Assembly (NCBI RefSeq): GCF_027947575.1
Contig: NZ_CP116256.1
Span: 7,874,001 to 7,938,000 of the forward strand
Reading direction: 5' to 3'
DNA length: 64,000 nucleotides
DNA from: Streptomyces rubrogriseus
GTDB taxonomy: Bacteria; Actinomycetota; Actinomycetes; Streptomycetales; Streptomycetaceae
The notes below the pieces were generated by a model. That model was not told the DNA's origin and ran no database searches. It was given only the letters and a program-made list of their open reading frames with translations. Below, in pieces: positions 35,569 to 43,944 of this stretch (positions within the stretch are counted from its first letter, which is position 1; each line of letters starts with the position of its first letter). The translations under genes and the position numbers were made by a program.

Positions 35569-35723
35569 TCGGTCGCACGATAGAGGGTAGTCGAGGCGCA
35601 TATCACCTCCGGGCGTCCGGGGGCGCACATTGGAACAAAGGGGCGTGCGCTGTCGGGCGTGCCGACTACATTCGGGGCGAGGGTGGGCGCAGGCTGGGAC
35701 CGAGGAGGGGGTGGAGGGACCGC

Positions 35724-36317
35724 ATGGCGAAGAGAGACGTGCCGCCGCGCTGGGACCGCAAGATGCAGCAGCGGCTCGCGCGCGGGGAGGCCGCCGCCCT
35801 GGGCGAGCTGTACGACCGGTTCGCCTCGCTGGTGCACGGTCTGGCGCACCGCGTGCTCGACGACGAGCGGGCCGCCGACCACATCACGCGCGACGTCTTC
35901 GCGCACGTCTGGGAGCACCCCGACGCCTACGACCCCCGGCAGGGCCCGCTGCGCACCTGGATCGCCACCCTCACCCACCGGTTCGCGGTCCAGCGGCTGC
36001 GCGCCACCGAGACCGCGGCCCTCGTCCGGGGCGGTTCGGGCACCGCGGAGGAGCTGGAGACCAAGGTGCGGCACGCCTCGGTCGCCGCCCGGGCCGACTA
36101 CATCGTCCAGTCCATGCCGGCTCCCCTGCGCGCCGCGCTGGAGCTGGCCTATTTCCAGCGCCGCGACTACCGCCAGACCGCCGCCGACCTCGGCGTCACG
36201 GAGGACGAGGCCCGCCGCCGCCTCCGCCTGGGCCTACAGCTCCTGTCCACCGCCCGCGACGCCGGCACCGCCCAGCACCCACCGGGGGCTCCGCCCGGGT
36301 ACGGGGGTGCGGCATGA
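35724..36317 (+). CDS. Sigma-70 family (ECF-type) RNA polymerase sigma factor
   Basis: 197 residues with sigma region 2 (LYDRFASLVHGLAHRVL ... ADHITRDVFAHVWEHPDAYDP) and region 4 (MPAPLRAALELAYFQRRDYRQTAADLGVTEDEARRRLRLGL). It has no region 1 or 3, so it is ECF-type. Its stop overlaps the ATG of the next gene (ATGA), which encodes a zinc anti-sigma domain, so the two form a sigma/anti-sigma operon. GGAGGG lies five bases before the ATG. Confidence 0.93.
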   Translation: MAKRDVPPRWDRKMQQRLARGEAAALGELYDRFASLVHGLAHRVLDDERAADHITRDVFAHVWEHPDAYDPRQGPLRTWIATLTHRFAVQRLRATETAALVRGGSGTAEELETKVRHASVAARADYIVQSMPAPLRAALELAYFQRRDYRQTAADLGVTEDEARRRLRLGLQLLSTARDAGTAQHPPGAPPGYGGAA

Positions 36318-37570
36318 AGGCGTACGACGAGAACGGTGAGAACGGCCACAACGACGAGACCGGCGAGAGCGACGACGGGGGCCCCGGCACCGGGGCGCGC
36401 ATACCGCTGCCCCGCGCCTCCGTCGAGGACGACGGGCGGGCACTGCCCGAGGCGGCGCCGGTCGCGCTGGAGCACCAGGTGCTGACGTCGCTGCTCGGCG
36501 CGTGGGCGCTGGCGGCCTGCTCGGCACCGGAGGCGGCGGCCGTCGAGGAGCACCTCGGGGAGTGCGACAGCTGTGCCGACGAGGCGCTGCGCCTGCGCGA
36601 GGCCGTCACGCTGCTCCAGCGGCCGGAGAGCCTCGACCTGGACCCCGCTCTGCGCACCCGGGTCCTGGAGGGCTGCCTGGAGCGGCGTCCGCCCCGCATC
36701 CCGGTGCCCGACTGGGCCGCCTCCTACGACGCCGAGACCGCGCGCCTCGACGCGCTGCTCCAGGACTTCGGGGACGCCGAGTGGCACGCCCCGGTCCGGC
36801 TGCGCTGGTTCGAGGACGACGGCGCCGCGAGCCGCCGCACGACCGTCGCCGGGGTCATCGCGCACCTGCTGTCGGTCGACGGCACGGTCGCCGTCGGCCT
36901 GGGCCTCGACGACCCGCTGGGTGACATCACCGCGCCCAGCCGCGCGCCGGCCGCGCGCACGGAGGCGTACTGGCGGGCCTCGCACTACCCGCCCACCCGC
37001 GCGGTGCGGGCGCCGTGGCGCGAGCAGAGCCACAGCATCGTCCGGACGGTGGCGTTCACCGGTGACGCGGGCGGCATGCCGGTCTCGTACGGCGACTTCG
37101 AGCTGCCGTTGCGGGACGCGATGCTGGACCGGGCGTTCGAGTGCTGGGTGCACGCGGAGGACATCGCCGAGGCGGTGGACTATCCGTACGCACCGCCGTC
37201 CGCGCGCCATCTCAACGGCATGATCGACCTCGCCGCCCGGATGCTGCCGGGCGTCCTCGCGGCCCGTCGCCGGGCCGGTCTGGCCACGCCCGGTGGCGGT
37301 CCGCACCTGGTCGCCGCGGGTGGGCCGGGGCGCAGCCTGCGGCTGGAGATCGAGGGCTCGGGCGGCGGCGAGTGGCTCATCCCGCTGGACTCCCCCGGCG
37401 CGGTGGGCTCCGCCGACCACGAGGTGGCGCATGTCGCCCTGGACGGCGTGGAGTTCTGCCGGCTGGCGGCGGGCCACGTACCTCCGGCCGAGGCGGCGGC
37501 GGGTCAGGTCGGGGACCGGGAGGCGATCAGGGACGTCCTGTTCGCGGCGGCCGGTCTGAGCCGGATGTAG
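36314..37570 (+). CDS. Anti-sigma factor: ZAS zinc finger fused to mycothiol-dependent maleylpyruvate isomerase fold
   Basis: The 418-residue product has an acidic N-terminus, a zinc anti-sigma domain (residues about 55-105) with the H-x3-C-x2-C motif HLGECDSC, and then an MDMPI/DinB-like four-helix domain from about 125 on. The latter keeps the metal ligands: His in VAGVIAHLLSVDG and E-x-W-x-H in FECWVHAEDI. No membrane segment is present, so this is a soluble anti-sigma factor. The second domain resembles mycothiol S-transferases and could sense mycothiol or electrophiles. Its 3' end overlaps the converging MarR gene by 44 bases. Confidence 0.88.
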   Translation: MKAYDENGENGHNDETGESDDGGPGTGARIPLPRASVEDDGRALPEAAPVALEHQVLTSLLGAWALAACSAPEAAAVEEHLGECDSCADEALRLREAVTLLQRPESLDLDPALRTRVLEGCLERRPPRIPVPDWAASYDAETARLDALLQDFGDAEWHAPVRLRWFEDDGAASRRTTVAGVIAHLLSVDGTVAVGLGLDDPLGDITAPSRAPAARTEAYWRASHYPPTRAVRAPWREQSHSIVRTVAFTGDAGGMPVSYGDFELPLRDAMLDRAFECWVHAEDIAEAVDYPYAPPSARHLNGMIDLAARMLPGVLAARRRAGLATPGGGPHLVAAGGPGRSLRLEIEGSGGGEWLIPLDSPGAVGSADHEVAHVALDGVEFCRLAAGHVPPAEAAAGQVGDREAIRDVLFAAAGLSRM

Positions 37571-38300
37571 CGTCGCCCTCCGGGGGCGCGGCGGGCGCCG
37601 TGTGGAGGACCTCGCGGGCCTGGTCCGCGGCCCGGACGATGCTCTCGGAGATGAAGTCGAGGAAGCGGGCGATGTTCTCCAGGCGCTCGGCCGCCGGGGT
37701 GCCGGAGCCCAGGACGCCGACGCCCTGGCGTGCGGTCTCGGCCACCAGAAGGGTCCCTCGGGCGCTGGCGACCATGGACTGGTACCAGACGTCGTCGTCG
37801 ATGACGTAGCGCTCGCGGCGCGACGCGTCGCGTTCCCGGCGGATAAGGCCCTGCTCGTCCAGGAAGGCGACCGCCTTGGAGACGGACGCCGGGCTGACCT
37901 GAAGGTGCCGGACGAGTTCGGACGCGGTGAGGCTGCCGGTGTCGCTCACACAGAGGCACGCCATCACCCGGGCCATCATCTTCGGCGTGCCCTGCTGTAT
38001 GAAGACGGTGGTCAGCGTCTCCTCGTACTCGCGCACGGCCTCGGCGTCCCGCCCGTGGGCGGGCGGGAGCGCCTGCGGCCCCCGGGGAGCCGCCTGCCTG
38101 CGCCGGTGGGCGCGGCGCTCGGTGGCCCGGTGCGCGAGGTCGGCGCGGTACGCGGTGGGACCGCCGTTGCGCATCACCTCGCGCGTGATCGTCGAGGTGG
38201 GGCGGTCGAGGCGCCTGGCGATCTCCGCGTAGGCGAGGCCGTCGCCCAACCCCAGCGCGATCTGCTGACGTTCCTGCTGAGTGAGCCTGCCGCCCGGCAT
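37527..38300 (-). CDS. MarR/GbsR-type regulator with N-terminal IS30-like HTH
   Basis: 257 residues with two DNA-binding modules. Residues 5-65 match the HTH_38 domain of IS30 transposases (LTQQERQQIALGLGDGLAYA ... ITREVMRNGG); residues 85-235 form a MarR/GbsR winged helix (LTASELVRHLQVSPASVSKAVAFLDEQGLIRRERD). It is divergent from the DUF4097-ABC transporter operon and the shared region carries repeated palindromic sites, so it is probably their repressor. A GGAG lies seven bases before ATG 38300. The very basic linker (RRAHRRRQ) may also contact DNA. Confidence 0.9.
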   Translation of the reverse strand: MPGGRLTQQERQQIALGLGDGLAYAEIARRLDRPTSTITREVMRNGGPTAYRADLAHRATERRAHRRRQAAPRGPQALPPAHGRDAEAVREYEETLTTVFIQQGTPKMMARVMACLCVSDTGSLTASELVRHLQVSPASVSKAVAFLDEQGLIRRERDASRRERYVIDDDVWYQSMVASARGTLLVAETARQGVGVLGSGTPAAERLENIARFLDFISESIVRAADQAREVLHTAPAAPPEGDATSGSDRPPRTGRP

Positions 38301-38350
38301 CCCTGATCTCCTTCGCGTCCCCTGATGCGCCCGACTATAGCGTTCACTCC

Positions 38351-38487
38351 CATTCCATTGCAACGACGGATGAACTTACGTTGCATTGCTTCGCAGTCCG
38401 TTGCAACGAAATGCAGGCTCTGACCTGCACTACAGCCATTCCATCGCAACGAGTCACTTGAGGCATCCTCGAACGCAACGTAGCGTT
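38351..38487. promoter_or_regulatory. Array of GTTGCAACG-like sites between MarR and transporter genes
   Basis: The perfect palindrome CGTTGCAACG is at 38399-38408. Variants are at 38357-38366 (ATTGCAACGA), 38379-38388 (CGTTGCATTG), 38443-38452 (ATCGCAACGA) and 38472-38487 (AACGC-aacgta-GCGTT). A 16-base block CATTCCATYGCAACGA occurs twice, exactly 86 bases apart (38351 and 38437). The divergent MarR-type repressor is the likely binder. Confidence 0.65.
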
Positions 38488-38532
38488 TCTCATGTCAGAA
38501 AGAACGACGGGCAACGAAAACGGGAGACCACC

Positions 38533-39198
38533 ATGCAGACCTTCGACACCCCCGCCCCGATCTCCGCTCTCCTCGACGTCCCGGCGGGCCGCATCCGGTT
38601 CATCGCCGCCGACCGGACCGACACCACGGTCGAGGTCCTGCCCGCGGACGCCTCGAAGGGGCGTGACGTGACGGAGGCCGAGCAGACCAGCGTCGAGTTC
38701 GGCGACGGCGTCCTGCGGATCGAGGCCCCGGCGAAGGGCCAGTTCATGGGCGCCTCCGGTGCCGTCGAGGTGACGGTCCGGCTGCCCGCCGGCTCCCGCG
38801 TCGAGGCCAGGGCGGCAGCCGCCGAGTTCCGGGGCGTCGGACGGCTCGGCGACGTCGGCTTCGAGGGTGCGCAGGGCCCGGTCAAGCTCGACGAGGCCGC
38901 GAGCGTCCGCCTCGCCACCGCCGCCGGTGACATCTCGGTCGGCCGCCTGGACGGCCCCGCCGACATCCGCACCGAGAAGGGCGACATCCGGATCGCCGAG
39001 GCCGTGCGCGGCGAGGTCGTGCTGCGCACCGGGTCGGGCGACCTCTCGGTGGGCGCCGCCGCCGGGGTCTCCGCCGCACTGGACGCCGGCACCTCCTACG
39101 GCCGCGTCCACAACGCGCTCAGGAACACCGGCGGCGCCCCCGGCCTCACCATCCACGCGACCACCGCCCACGGCGACATCACCGCCCGCAGCCTCTGA
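38533..39198 (+). CDS. DUF4097 family (putative adhesin-type beta-helix) protein
   Basis: 221 residues of short beta repeats in a single-stranded helix pattern (VRLPAGSRVEARAAAAEFRG, IRTEKGDIRIAEA, VVLRTGSGDLSVGAAAG). There is no signal peptide. DUF4097 proteins are frequently encoded with MarR/PadR regulators and DrrAB-type exporters; their role in export is unknown. GGGAG precedes the ATG; the next gene begins 12 bases after the stop. Confidence 0.85.
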   Translation: MQTFDTPAPISALLDVPAGRIRFIAADRTDTTVEVLPADASKGRDVTEAEQTSVEFGDGVLRIEAPAKGQFMGASGAVEVTVRLPAGSRVEARAAAAEFRGVGRLGDVGFEGAQGPVKLDEAASVRLATAAGDISVGRLDGPADIRTEKGDIRIAEAVRGEVVLRTGSGDLSVGAAAGVSAALDAGTSYGRVHNALRNTGGAPGLTIHATTAHGDITARSL

Positions 39199-39210
39199 GG
39201 AGCAGCAGTC

Positions 39211-40176
39211 ATGACCAGCTTGGCCATCACCGCGAACGGACTGCGCAAGTCCTACGGCGACAAGACCGTCCTCGACGGCATCGACCTGGCCGTCCCCGAA
39301 GGAACGGTCTTCTCCCTGCTCGGTCCGAACGGCGCCGGGAAGACCACCGCCGTCAAGATCCTCTCCACCCTCGTCACCCCCGACGCCGGCGACATCCGCG
39401 TCGGCGGCCACGACCTCGCCACCGCTCCGCAGGCCGTGCGCGGCGCGATCGGGGTCACCGGCCAGTTCTCCGCCGTGGACGGCCTGATCACCGGGGAGGA
39501 GAACATGCTCCTCATGGCGGACCTCCACCACCTCCCCCGCCGCGAGGGGAAGCGGGTCGCCGCCGAACTGCTGGAGCGCTTCGACCTCACCGAAGCCGCC
39601 GACAAGCCCGCCTCCACCTACTCCGGCGGCATGAAACGCCGCCTGGACATCGCCATGACCCTGGTCGGCGACCCGCGGATCATCTTCCTCGACGAGCCCA
39701 CCACCGGCCTGGACCCCCGCTCCCGCCACACCATGTGGCAGATCATCCGCGAGCTCGTCACCGGCGGCGTCACCGTCTTCCTCACCACCCAGTACCTGGA
39801 GGAGGCCGACGAACTCGCCGACCGCATCGCCGTACTCAACAACGGAAAGATCGCCGCCCAGGGCACCGCCGAGGAACTGAAGCGGCTCGTCCCCGGCGGA
39901 CACGTCCGGCTCCGCTTCACCGACCCGGACGCCTACCGCGACGCCGCCACCGCCCTGCCCCACAGCACCGGCGACGACGACACCCTCACCCTCCAGATCC
40001 CCAGCGACGGCAGCCAACGCGACCTGCGCACCATCCTCGACCGCCTCGACGACACCGGCATCGAGGCCGACGAACTCACCGTCCACACCCCCGACCTCGA
40101 CGACGTCTTCTTCGCCCTCACCGCCACCGCCACCGTCCCCGCCCAGACCGACGCGATCAAGGAGACCGTCCGATGA
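39211..40176 (+). CDS. DrrA-type ABC transporter ATP-binding protein
   Basis: 321 residues with Walker A LGPNGAGKTT (about 40), the signature motif YSGGMKRRLDIA, Walker B RIIFLDEPTTGLD and the switch His loop. The C-terminal 100 residues match the DrrA regulatory extension (FTDPDAYRDAA ... TVHTPDLDDVFFALT). With the following permease it forms an exporter, probably for a lipophilic antibiotic or drug. Its stop overlaps the permease start (ATGA). Confidence 0.93.
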   Translation: MTSLAITANGLRKSYGDKTVLDGIDLAVPEGTVFSLLGPNGAGKTTAVKILSTLVTPDAGDIRVGGHDLATAPQAVRGAIGVTGQFSAVDGLITGEENMLLMADLHHLPRREGKRVAAELLERFDLTEAADKPASTYSGGMKRRLDIAMTLVGDPRIIFLDEPTTGLDPRSRHTMWQIIRELVTGGVTVFLTTQYLEEADELADRIAVLNNGKIAAQGTAEELKRLVPGGHVRLRFTDPDAYRDAATALPHSTGDDDTLTLQIPSDGSQRDLRTILDRLDDTGIEADELTVHTPDLDDVFFALTATATVPAQTDAIKETVR

Positions 40177-40958
40177 GCAACCTCTCCCTCGCCGTGCGCG
40201 ACTCGTCCACCATGCTGCGCCGCAACCTCCTGCACGCCCGGCGCTACCCCTCCCTCACCCTCAACCTCCTGCTCACCCCGGTCATGCTGCTGCTCCTCTT
40301 CGTCTACGTCTTCGGCGACGCGATGAGCGCCGGCATCGGCGGCGGCGACCGCTCCGACTACGTCTCCTACCTCGTGCCGGGCCTGCTCCTGATGACCATC
40401 GGGTCCACCACGATCGGCACCGCGGTCTCCGTCTCCAACGACATGACCGAGGGCATCATCGCCCGCTTCCGGACCATGGCCATCCACCGCGGCTCCGTGC
40501 TCGTCGGGCACGTGGTCGGCAGCGTGGTGCAGTCGATCCTGAGCGTGGTCCTCGTCGGCGCCGTCGGCGTGGCCATCGGCTTCCGTTCCTTGGACGCCAC
40601 CGTCCTGGAGTGGCTCGCGGCCTTCGGGCTGCTCCTGCTCTTCACGCTGGCGCTGACCTGGATCGCCGTGGGCATGGGCCTGATCAGCCCGAACGCCGAG
40701 GCCGCCAGCAACAACGCGATGCCGCTGATCTTCCTCCCGCTGATCTCCAGCGCCTTCGTCCCCATCGACTCGATGCCGGGCTGGTTCCAGCCGATCGCCG
40801 AGTACCAGCCGTTCACGCCCGCCATCGAGACCCTGCGCGGCCTGCTCCTCGGCACCGGGATCGGCCACAACGGCTGGCTCGCCCTCGGCTGGTGCCTCGC
40901 CCTCACCGGGCTCGGCTACGTCTGGGCGACCTCGAAGTTCAACAGCGACCCGAAGTGA
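40173..40958 (+). CDS. DrrB-type ABC-2 transporter permease
   Basis: 261 residues with six membrane helices (SLTLNLLLTPVMLLLLFVYVFG, YLVPGLLLMTIGSTTIGTAV, LLLLFTLALTWIAVGMGLI, PLIFLPLISSAFVPIDSMP). The last element is the conserved ABC-2 motif between helices 5 and 6. Translationally coupled to the ATPase and last gene of the operon. Confidence 0.93.
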   Translation: MSNLSLAVRDSSTMLRRNLLHARRYPSLTLNLLLTPVMLLLLFVYVFGDAMSAGIGGGDRSDYVSYLVPGLLLMTIGSTTIGTAVSVSNDMTEGIIARFRTMAIHRGSVLVGHVVGSVVQSILSVVLVGAVGVAIGFRSLDATVLEWLAAFGLLLLFTLALTWIAVGMGLISPNAEAASNNAMPLIFLPLISSAFVPIDSMPGWFQPIAEYQPFTPAIETLRGLLLGTGIGHNGWLALGWCLALTGLGYVWATSKFNSDPK

Positions 40959-40999
40959 CCGAGGCGACCGTCGATCGCCCGGGGCCGGTGGGACGGGCC

Positions 41000-41893
41000 C
41001 TAGGCGAAGACGACCGTCCGGCGGCCGTTGAGCAGGATCCTCCGCTCCGCGTGCCACTTCACGGCCCGCGCCAGCGCCTGGCACTCCACGTCACGCCCGA
41101 TCGCCACCAGCTGATCGGGCGTGACGTCGTGTCCGACCCGCTCGACCTCCTGCTCGATGATCGGCCCCTCGTCGAGGTCGGCCGTCACGTAGTGCGCCGT
41201 CGCGCCGATCAGCTTCACTCCCCGCGCATGCGCCTGGTGGTACGGCTTCGCGCCCTTGAAGCTCGGCAGGAAGGAGTGGTGGATGTTGATGATCCGGCCG
41301 CTGAGCGCCTTGCACAGGTCGTCCGAGAGGACCTGCATGTAGCGGGCCAGCACGACGAGTTCGACGTTCTCCTCGCGCACGATCTCCAGGACCCGGGCCT
41401 CGGCCTCCGGCTTGGTGTCCTTCGTCACGGGGATGTGGTGGAAGGGGATGTCGTAGGACCCCACCAGCTCCGCGAAGTCGGTGTGGTTGGACACCACCGC
41501 CGCGATCTCCACGGGCAGCGCGCCGATCCGGGCGCGGAAGAGCAGGTCGTTCAGGCAGTGCCCGAACCTGCTCACCATGAGCACGATGCGCATCTTCGCG
41601 TCGGCCCGGTTGATCTGCCAGTCCATGTGGAAGGCGTCGCCGATCGCGGCGAAGCTGGCGCGCAGCTTGTCCACGGTCACCGGCTCGCCGGCCGAGAAGT
41701 GGACCCGCATGAAGAACAGACCCGTGTCGTGGTCCCCGAACTGCTGACTGTCCTCGATGTTGCAGCCGGTCATGAACAGGTAGCTCGAGACGGCGTGCAC
41801 GATGCCCTGCTTGTCGGGGCAGGACAGGGTGAGGACGTACTGGTCGGCCGGGGCGTCGGCCGAGGGGACGGCGGCGGAGGACTGCGCGTTCAT
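41000..41893 (-). CDS. purU: Formyltetrahydrofolate deformylase
   Basis: 297 residues. An N-terminal ACT domain (YVLTLSCPDKQGIVHAVSSYL) is joined to a formyltransferase-fold domain with the Asn-His-Asp catalytic set: IINIHHSFLPSFKGAKPYHQ and HYVTADLDEGPIIEQ. It hydrolyses 10-formyl-THF to formate and THF, balancing one-carbon units for purine synthesis. The ACT domain is the usual glycine/methionine sensor of PurU. Confidence 0.95.
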   Translation of the reverse strand: MNAQSSAAVPSADAPADQYVLTLSCPDKQGIVHAVSSYLFMTGCNIEDSQQFGDHDTGLFFMRVHFSAGEPVTVDKLRASFAAIGDAFHMDWQINRADAKMRIVLMVSRFGHCLNDLLFRARIGALPVEIAAVVSNHTDFAELVGSYDIPFHHIPVTKDTKPEAEARVLEIVREENVELVVLARYMQVLSDDLCKALSGRIINIHHSFLPSFKGAKPYHQAHARGVKLIGATAHYVTADLDEGPIIEQEVERVGHDVTPDQLVAIGRDVECQALARAVKWHAERRILLNGRRTVVFA

Positions 41894-41940
41894 GCAGCAC
41901 AGGGTCCCATATCCGGCCTCCCCGACCGCGTGCCGTCCCG

Positions 41941-42441
41941 TCAGGCGGACCGGGTGAGGATCTGCAGCACCTCGAGCGTGCGCGGCTCGGCCTCCGGGTC
42001 CTCGCCGTCGCTGGTGGCCAGTCGTACGTGCGCGTCGCGCGCCGCCCGCACCGCCTCCGGCCAGTCCGCGTGCTCCAGGTACGCGGTCACCGGCGCGTCC
42101 GGCCCGACCTGGTGCATGATCCGCAGGACCCGCAGCACGGCGGTGTCGACCAGCGCCGCCTCCTGAGAGTCGCGGAAGACCGTGCCCACGTACTTCTCGG
42201 CCGACCAGTGGTCCAGCCAGGTGTCCTCCACCAGGCGGTACACGGCGTCGGTGACGTCCCCGTAGCCCTCGACGCCGGCCAGCCAGACGTCCTGCTGGAA
42301 GGCGGGGGCGGAGAGCATGTGCAGCGCGGAGCGCACCTGACTGCGCCAGCGCCACCACGGCATGTCGTTGAGTGGCATGCCGCCCATGGTGGTGGAGCGA
42401 CGGCCGCGACGGGAAGAGTTCTCCGAACCTTGCACGGTCAT
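41941..42441 (-). CDS. SCO4402 family protein, function unknown
   Basis: About 166 residues, conserved in actinomycetes. The core MPWWRWRSQVRSALHMLSAP, VTDAVYRLVEDTWLDHWSAEKYVG and DTAVLRVLRIMHQVGPDAPV is helical and rich in Trp/His, with no signal or membrane segment. It precedes purU on the same strand by 47 bases. I do not know its function. The start could also be at the MGGMPLNDMP methionine; ATG 42441 is the longest form with a weak GGATCG upstream. Confidence 0.8.
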   Translation of the reverse strand: MTVQGSENSSRRGRRSTTMGGMPLNDMPWWRWRSQVRSALHMLSAPAFQQDVWLAGVEGYGDVTDAVYRLVEDTWLDHWSAEKYVGTVFRDSQEAALVDTAVLRVLRIMHQVGPDAPVTAYLEHADWPEAVRAARDAHVRLATSDGEDPEAEPRTLEVLQILTRSA

Positions 42442-42557
42442 CGATCCTACGTTCCTCTTCCCCGCGCCCCGCCGGCCCCCGCAATTCACCTCCGCGTCAC
42501 CACGCGTTGACCGCAGGTCACTCCCCGGTTGGCCGGGTGACGGAATCGTGCGGGGAC

Positions 42558-43874
42558 ATGACCGGCAGGCGACCCACCCGCAGCACTCCCCCCGGCGGCC
42601 CCCGCGGCCGCTCCCGGGCCTCCCGCACCGGCGTCCTGTCCGCGGGCGCGCTGGTGGCGTGCGCGTCACTCGCCGTCGGCTGCGGGGTCGTCCCCGGTGC
42701 CACGGGGGGCTCCGGGGACGACCCGATCACCGTCATGACCTGGGCGCCGCAGGACACCGGCGCGACCAACAAGCCGGGCATGCCCGCGCTCGCCAGGGCC
42801 TACGCCCGCTCGATCAACGCCCAGGGCGGCCTCGCGGGCCGCAAGCTCAACGTCCTGACCTGCAACGACCACAACGACAGCGTGGCCGCCGCGAAGTGCG
42901 CCCGCCGTGCCGTCAAGGAGAACGCGGTCGCCGTGGTGGGCTCCTACAGCCAGTACGCCGACTCGTTCTTCCCCGTCCTCGAGGGCGCCCGCATCCCGTA
43001 CATCGGCGGGTACGGCCTCACCAACACGGAGTTCACCAGTCCGCTGTCGTACCCCGTCAACGGGGGCCAGCCGGCGCTGCTCGCGGGGCTCGGCAGCGCG
43101 CTCGCCGACTCCTGCGGGCCGGTGACGCTGGTCCGCCCCGACACGATCGCGGGCGACCAGTTGCCCGCGCTGCTGGACTCGGGGCTGGCCTCCGGCGGAC
43201 ACGAGCGGTCCCACGACCAGCGGGCTGCCGAGGACGCCACCGCGTACGACGACCAGGCCGGGCGGGCGCTGGCGCGCGACGGCGGCGACCCCGCGGAGCC
43301 GGGGTGCGTGGTGCCCGTCCTCGGGGACCGCACCGGCACCTTCATGGACTCCTTCCGGCGGGCCCGCGGGGACCGGCCCGACGTCCGGACGGCGACCGTG
43401 CTCGGCAGCGTGGACCAGACGACGATCAACGCGAGCGGCGGCGCGTCCGGGCCCTACGAAGGGGCGTACGTCACCGGCTGGTACCCCGCGGTGAGCGACC
43501 CGGCCTGGGACGGTCTGAAGCGGCTGGTCAAGGAGCAGGCGTTCGGGGACAACGACGTCGATCCGGCCGACGCCGGGGTGCAGACGACCTGGATCGCGTA
43601 CACCGTGCTCAAGCAGGTCGTCGAGTCGCTGGGCGACGGCGAGGTGAGCGCCGACACCGTCCGGCGGGCCCTCGACGACGGCCCGGAGGTCGGCACGGGC
43701 GGTCTCACGCCCGGCCTCCGGTGGACGTTCGCCGACAAGCTGGCCTCGGTCGGCTTCCCCCGCCTGGTCAACGCCGACGTCACCCTCCAGGTCGTACGGG
43801 AGGGCCGCCTGGTCTCGGCCCGCGACGGCGCCGTGGACACCACCCGCACCCTGCAGAACGCGGACGTGGCCTGA
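42558..43874 (+). CDS. ABC-type substrate-binding lipoprotein (branched-chain amino-acid-binding family)
   Basis: 438 residues. A signal peptide with lipobox L-A-V-G-C gives a membrane-anchored lipoprotein. The mature part is a periplasmic-binding-protein fold of the Leu/Ile/Val type (VMTWAPQDTGATNKPGMPAL, GLAGRKLNVLTCNDHND, AVAVVGSYSQYADSFFPVLE, GRIPYIGGYG-like). No transporter genes adjoin it, so it may be an orphan binding or sensory protein. ATG 42558 gives a normal signal peptide. Confidence 0.88.
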   Translation: MTGRRPTRSTPPGGPRGRSRASRTGVLSAGALVACASLAVGCGVVPGATGGSGDDPITVMTWAPQDTGATNKPGMPALARAYARSINAQGGLAGRKLNVLTCNDHNDSVAAAKCARRAVKENAVAVVGSYSQYADSFFPVLEGARIPYIGGYGLTNTEFTSPLSYPVNGGQPALLAGLGSALADSCGPVTLVRPDTIAGDQLPALLDSGLASGGHERSHDQRAAEDATAYDDQAGRALARDGGDPAEPGCVVPVLGDRTGTFMDSFRRARGDRPDVRTATVLGSVDQTTINASGGASGPYEGAYVTGWYPAVSDPAWDGLKRLVKEQAFGDNDVDPADAGVQTTWIAYTVLKQVVESLGDGEVSADTVRRALDDGPEVGTGGLTPGLRWTFADKLASVGFPRLVNADVTLQVVREGRLVSARDGAVDTTRTLQNADVA

Positions 43875-43881
43875 GGGCGGG

Positions 43882-43911
43882 CCCGGGACCCGGGGACCCG
43901 GGACCCGGGAT
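43882..43911. repeat. GGGACCC microrepeats between convergent genes
   Basis: Several overlapping copies of the self-complementary unit CCCGGGACCCGGG lie just after the lipoprotein stop codon. They can form alternative hairpins and probably serve as terminator for both converging genes. Confidence 0.5.
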
Positions 43912-43944
43912 TCGTCCGTCGGGACGGCCCCCGGGCGGGCCGGC

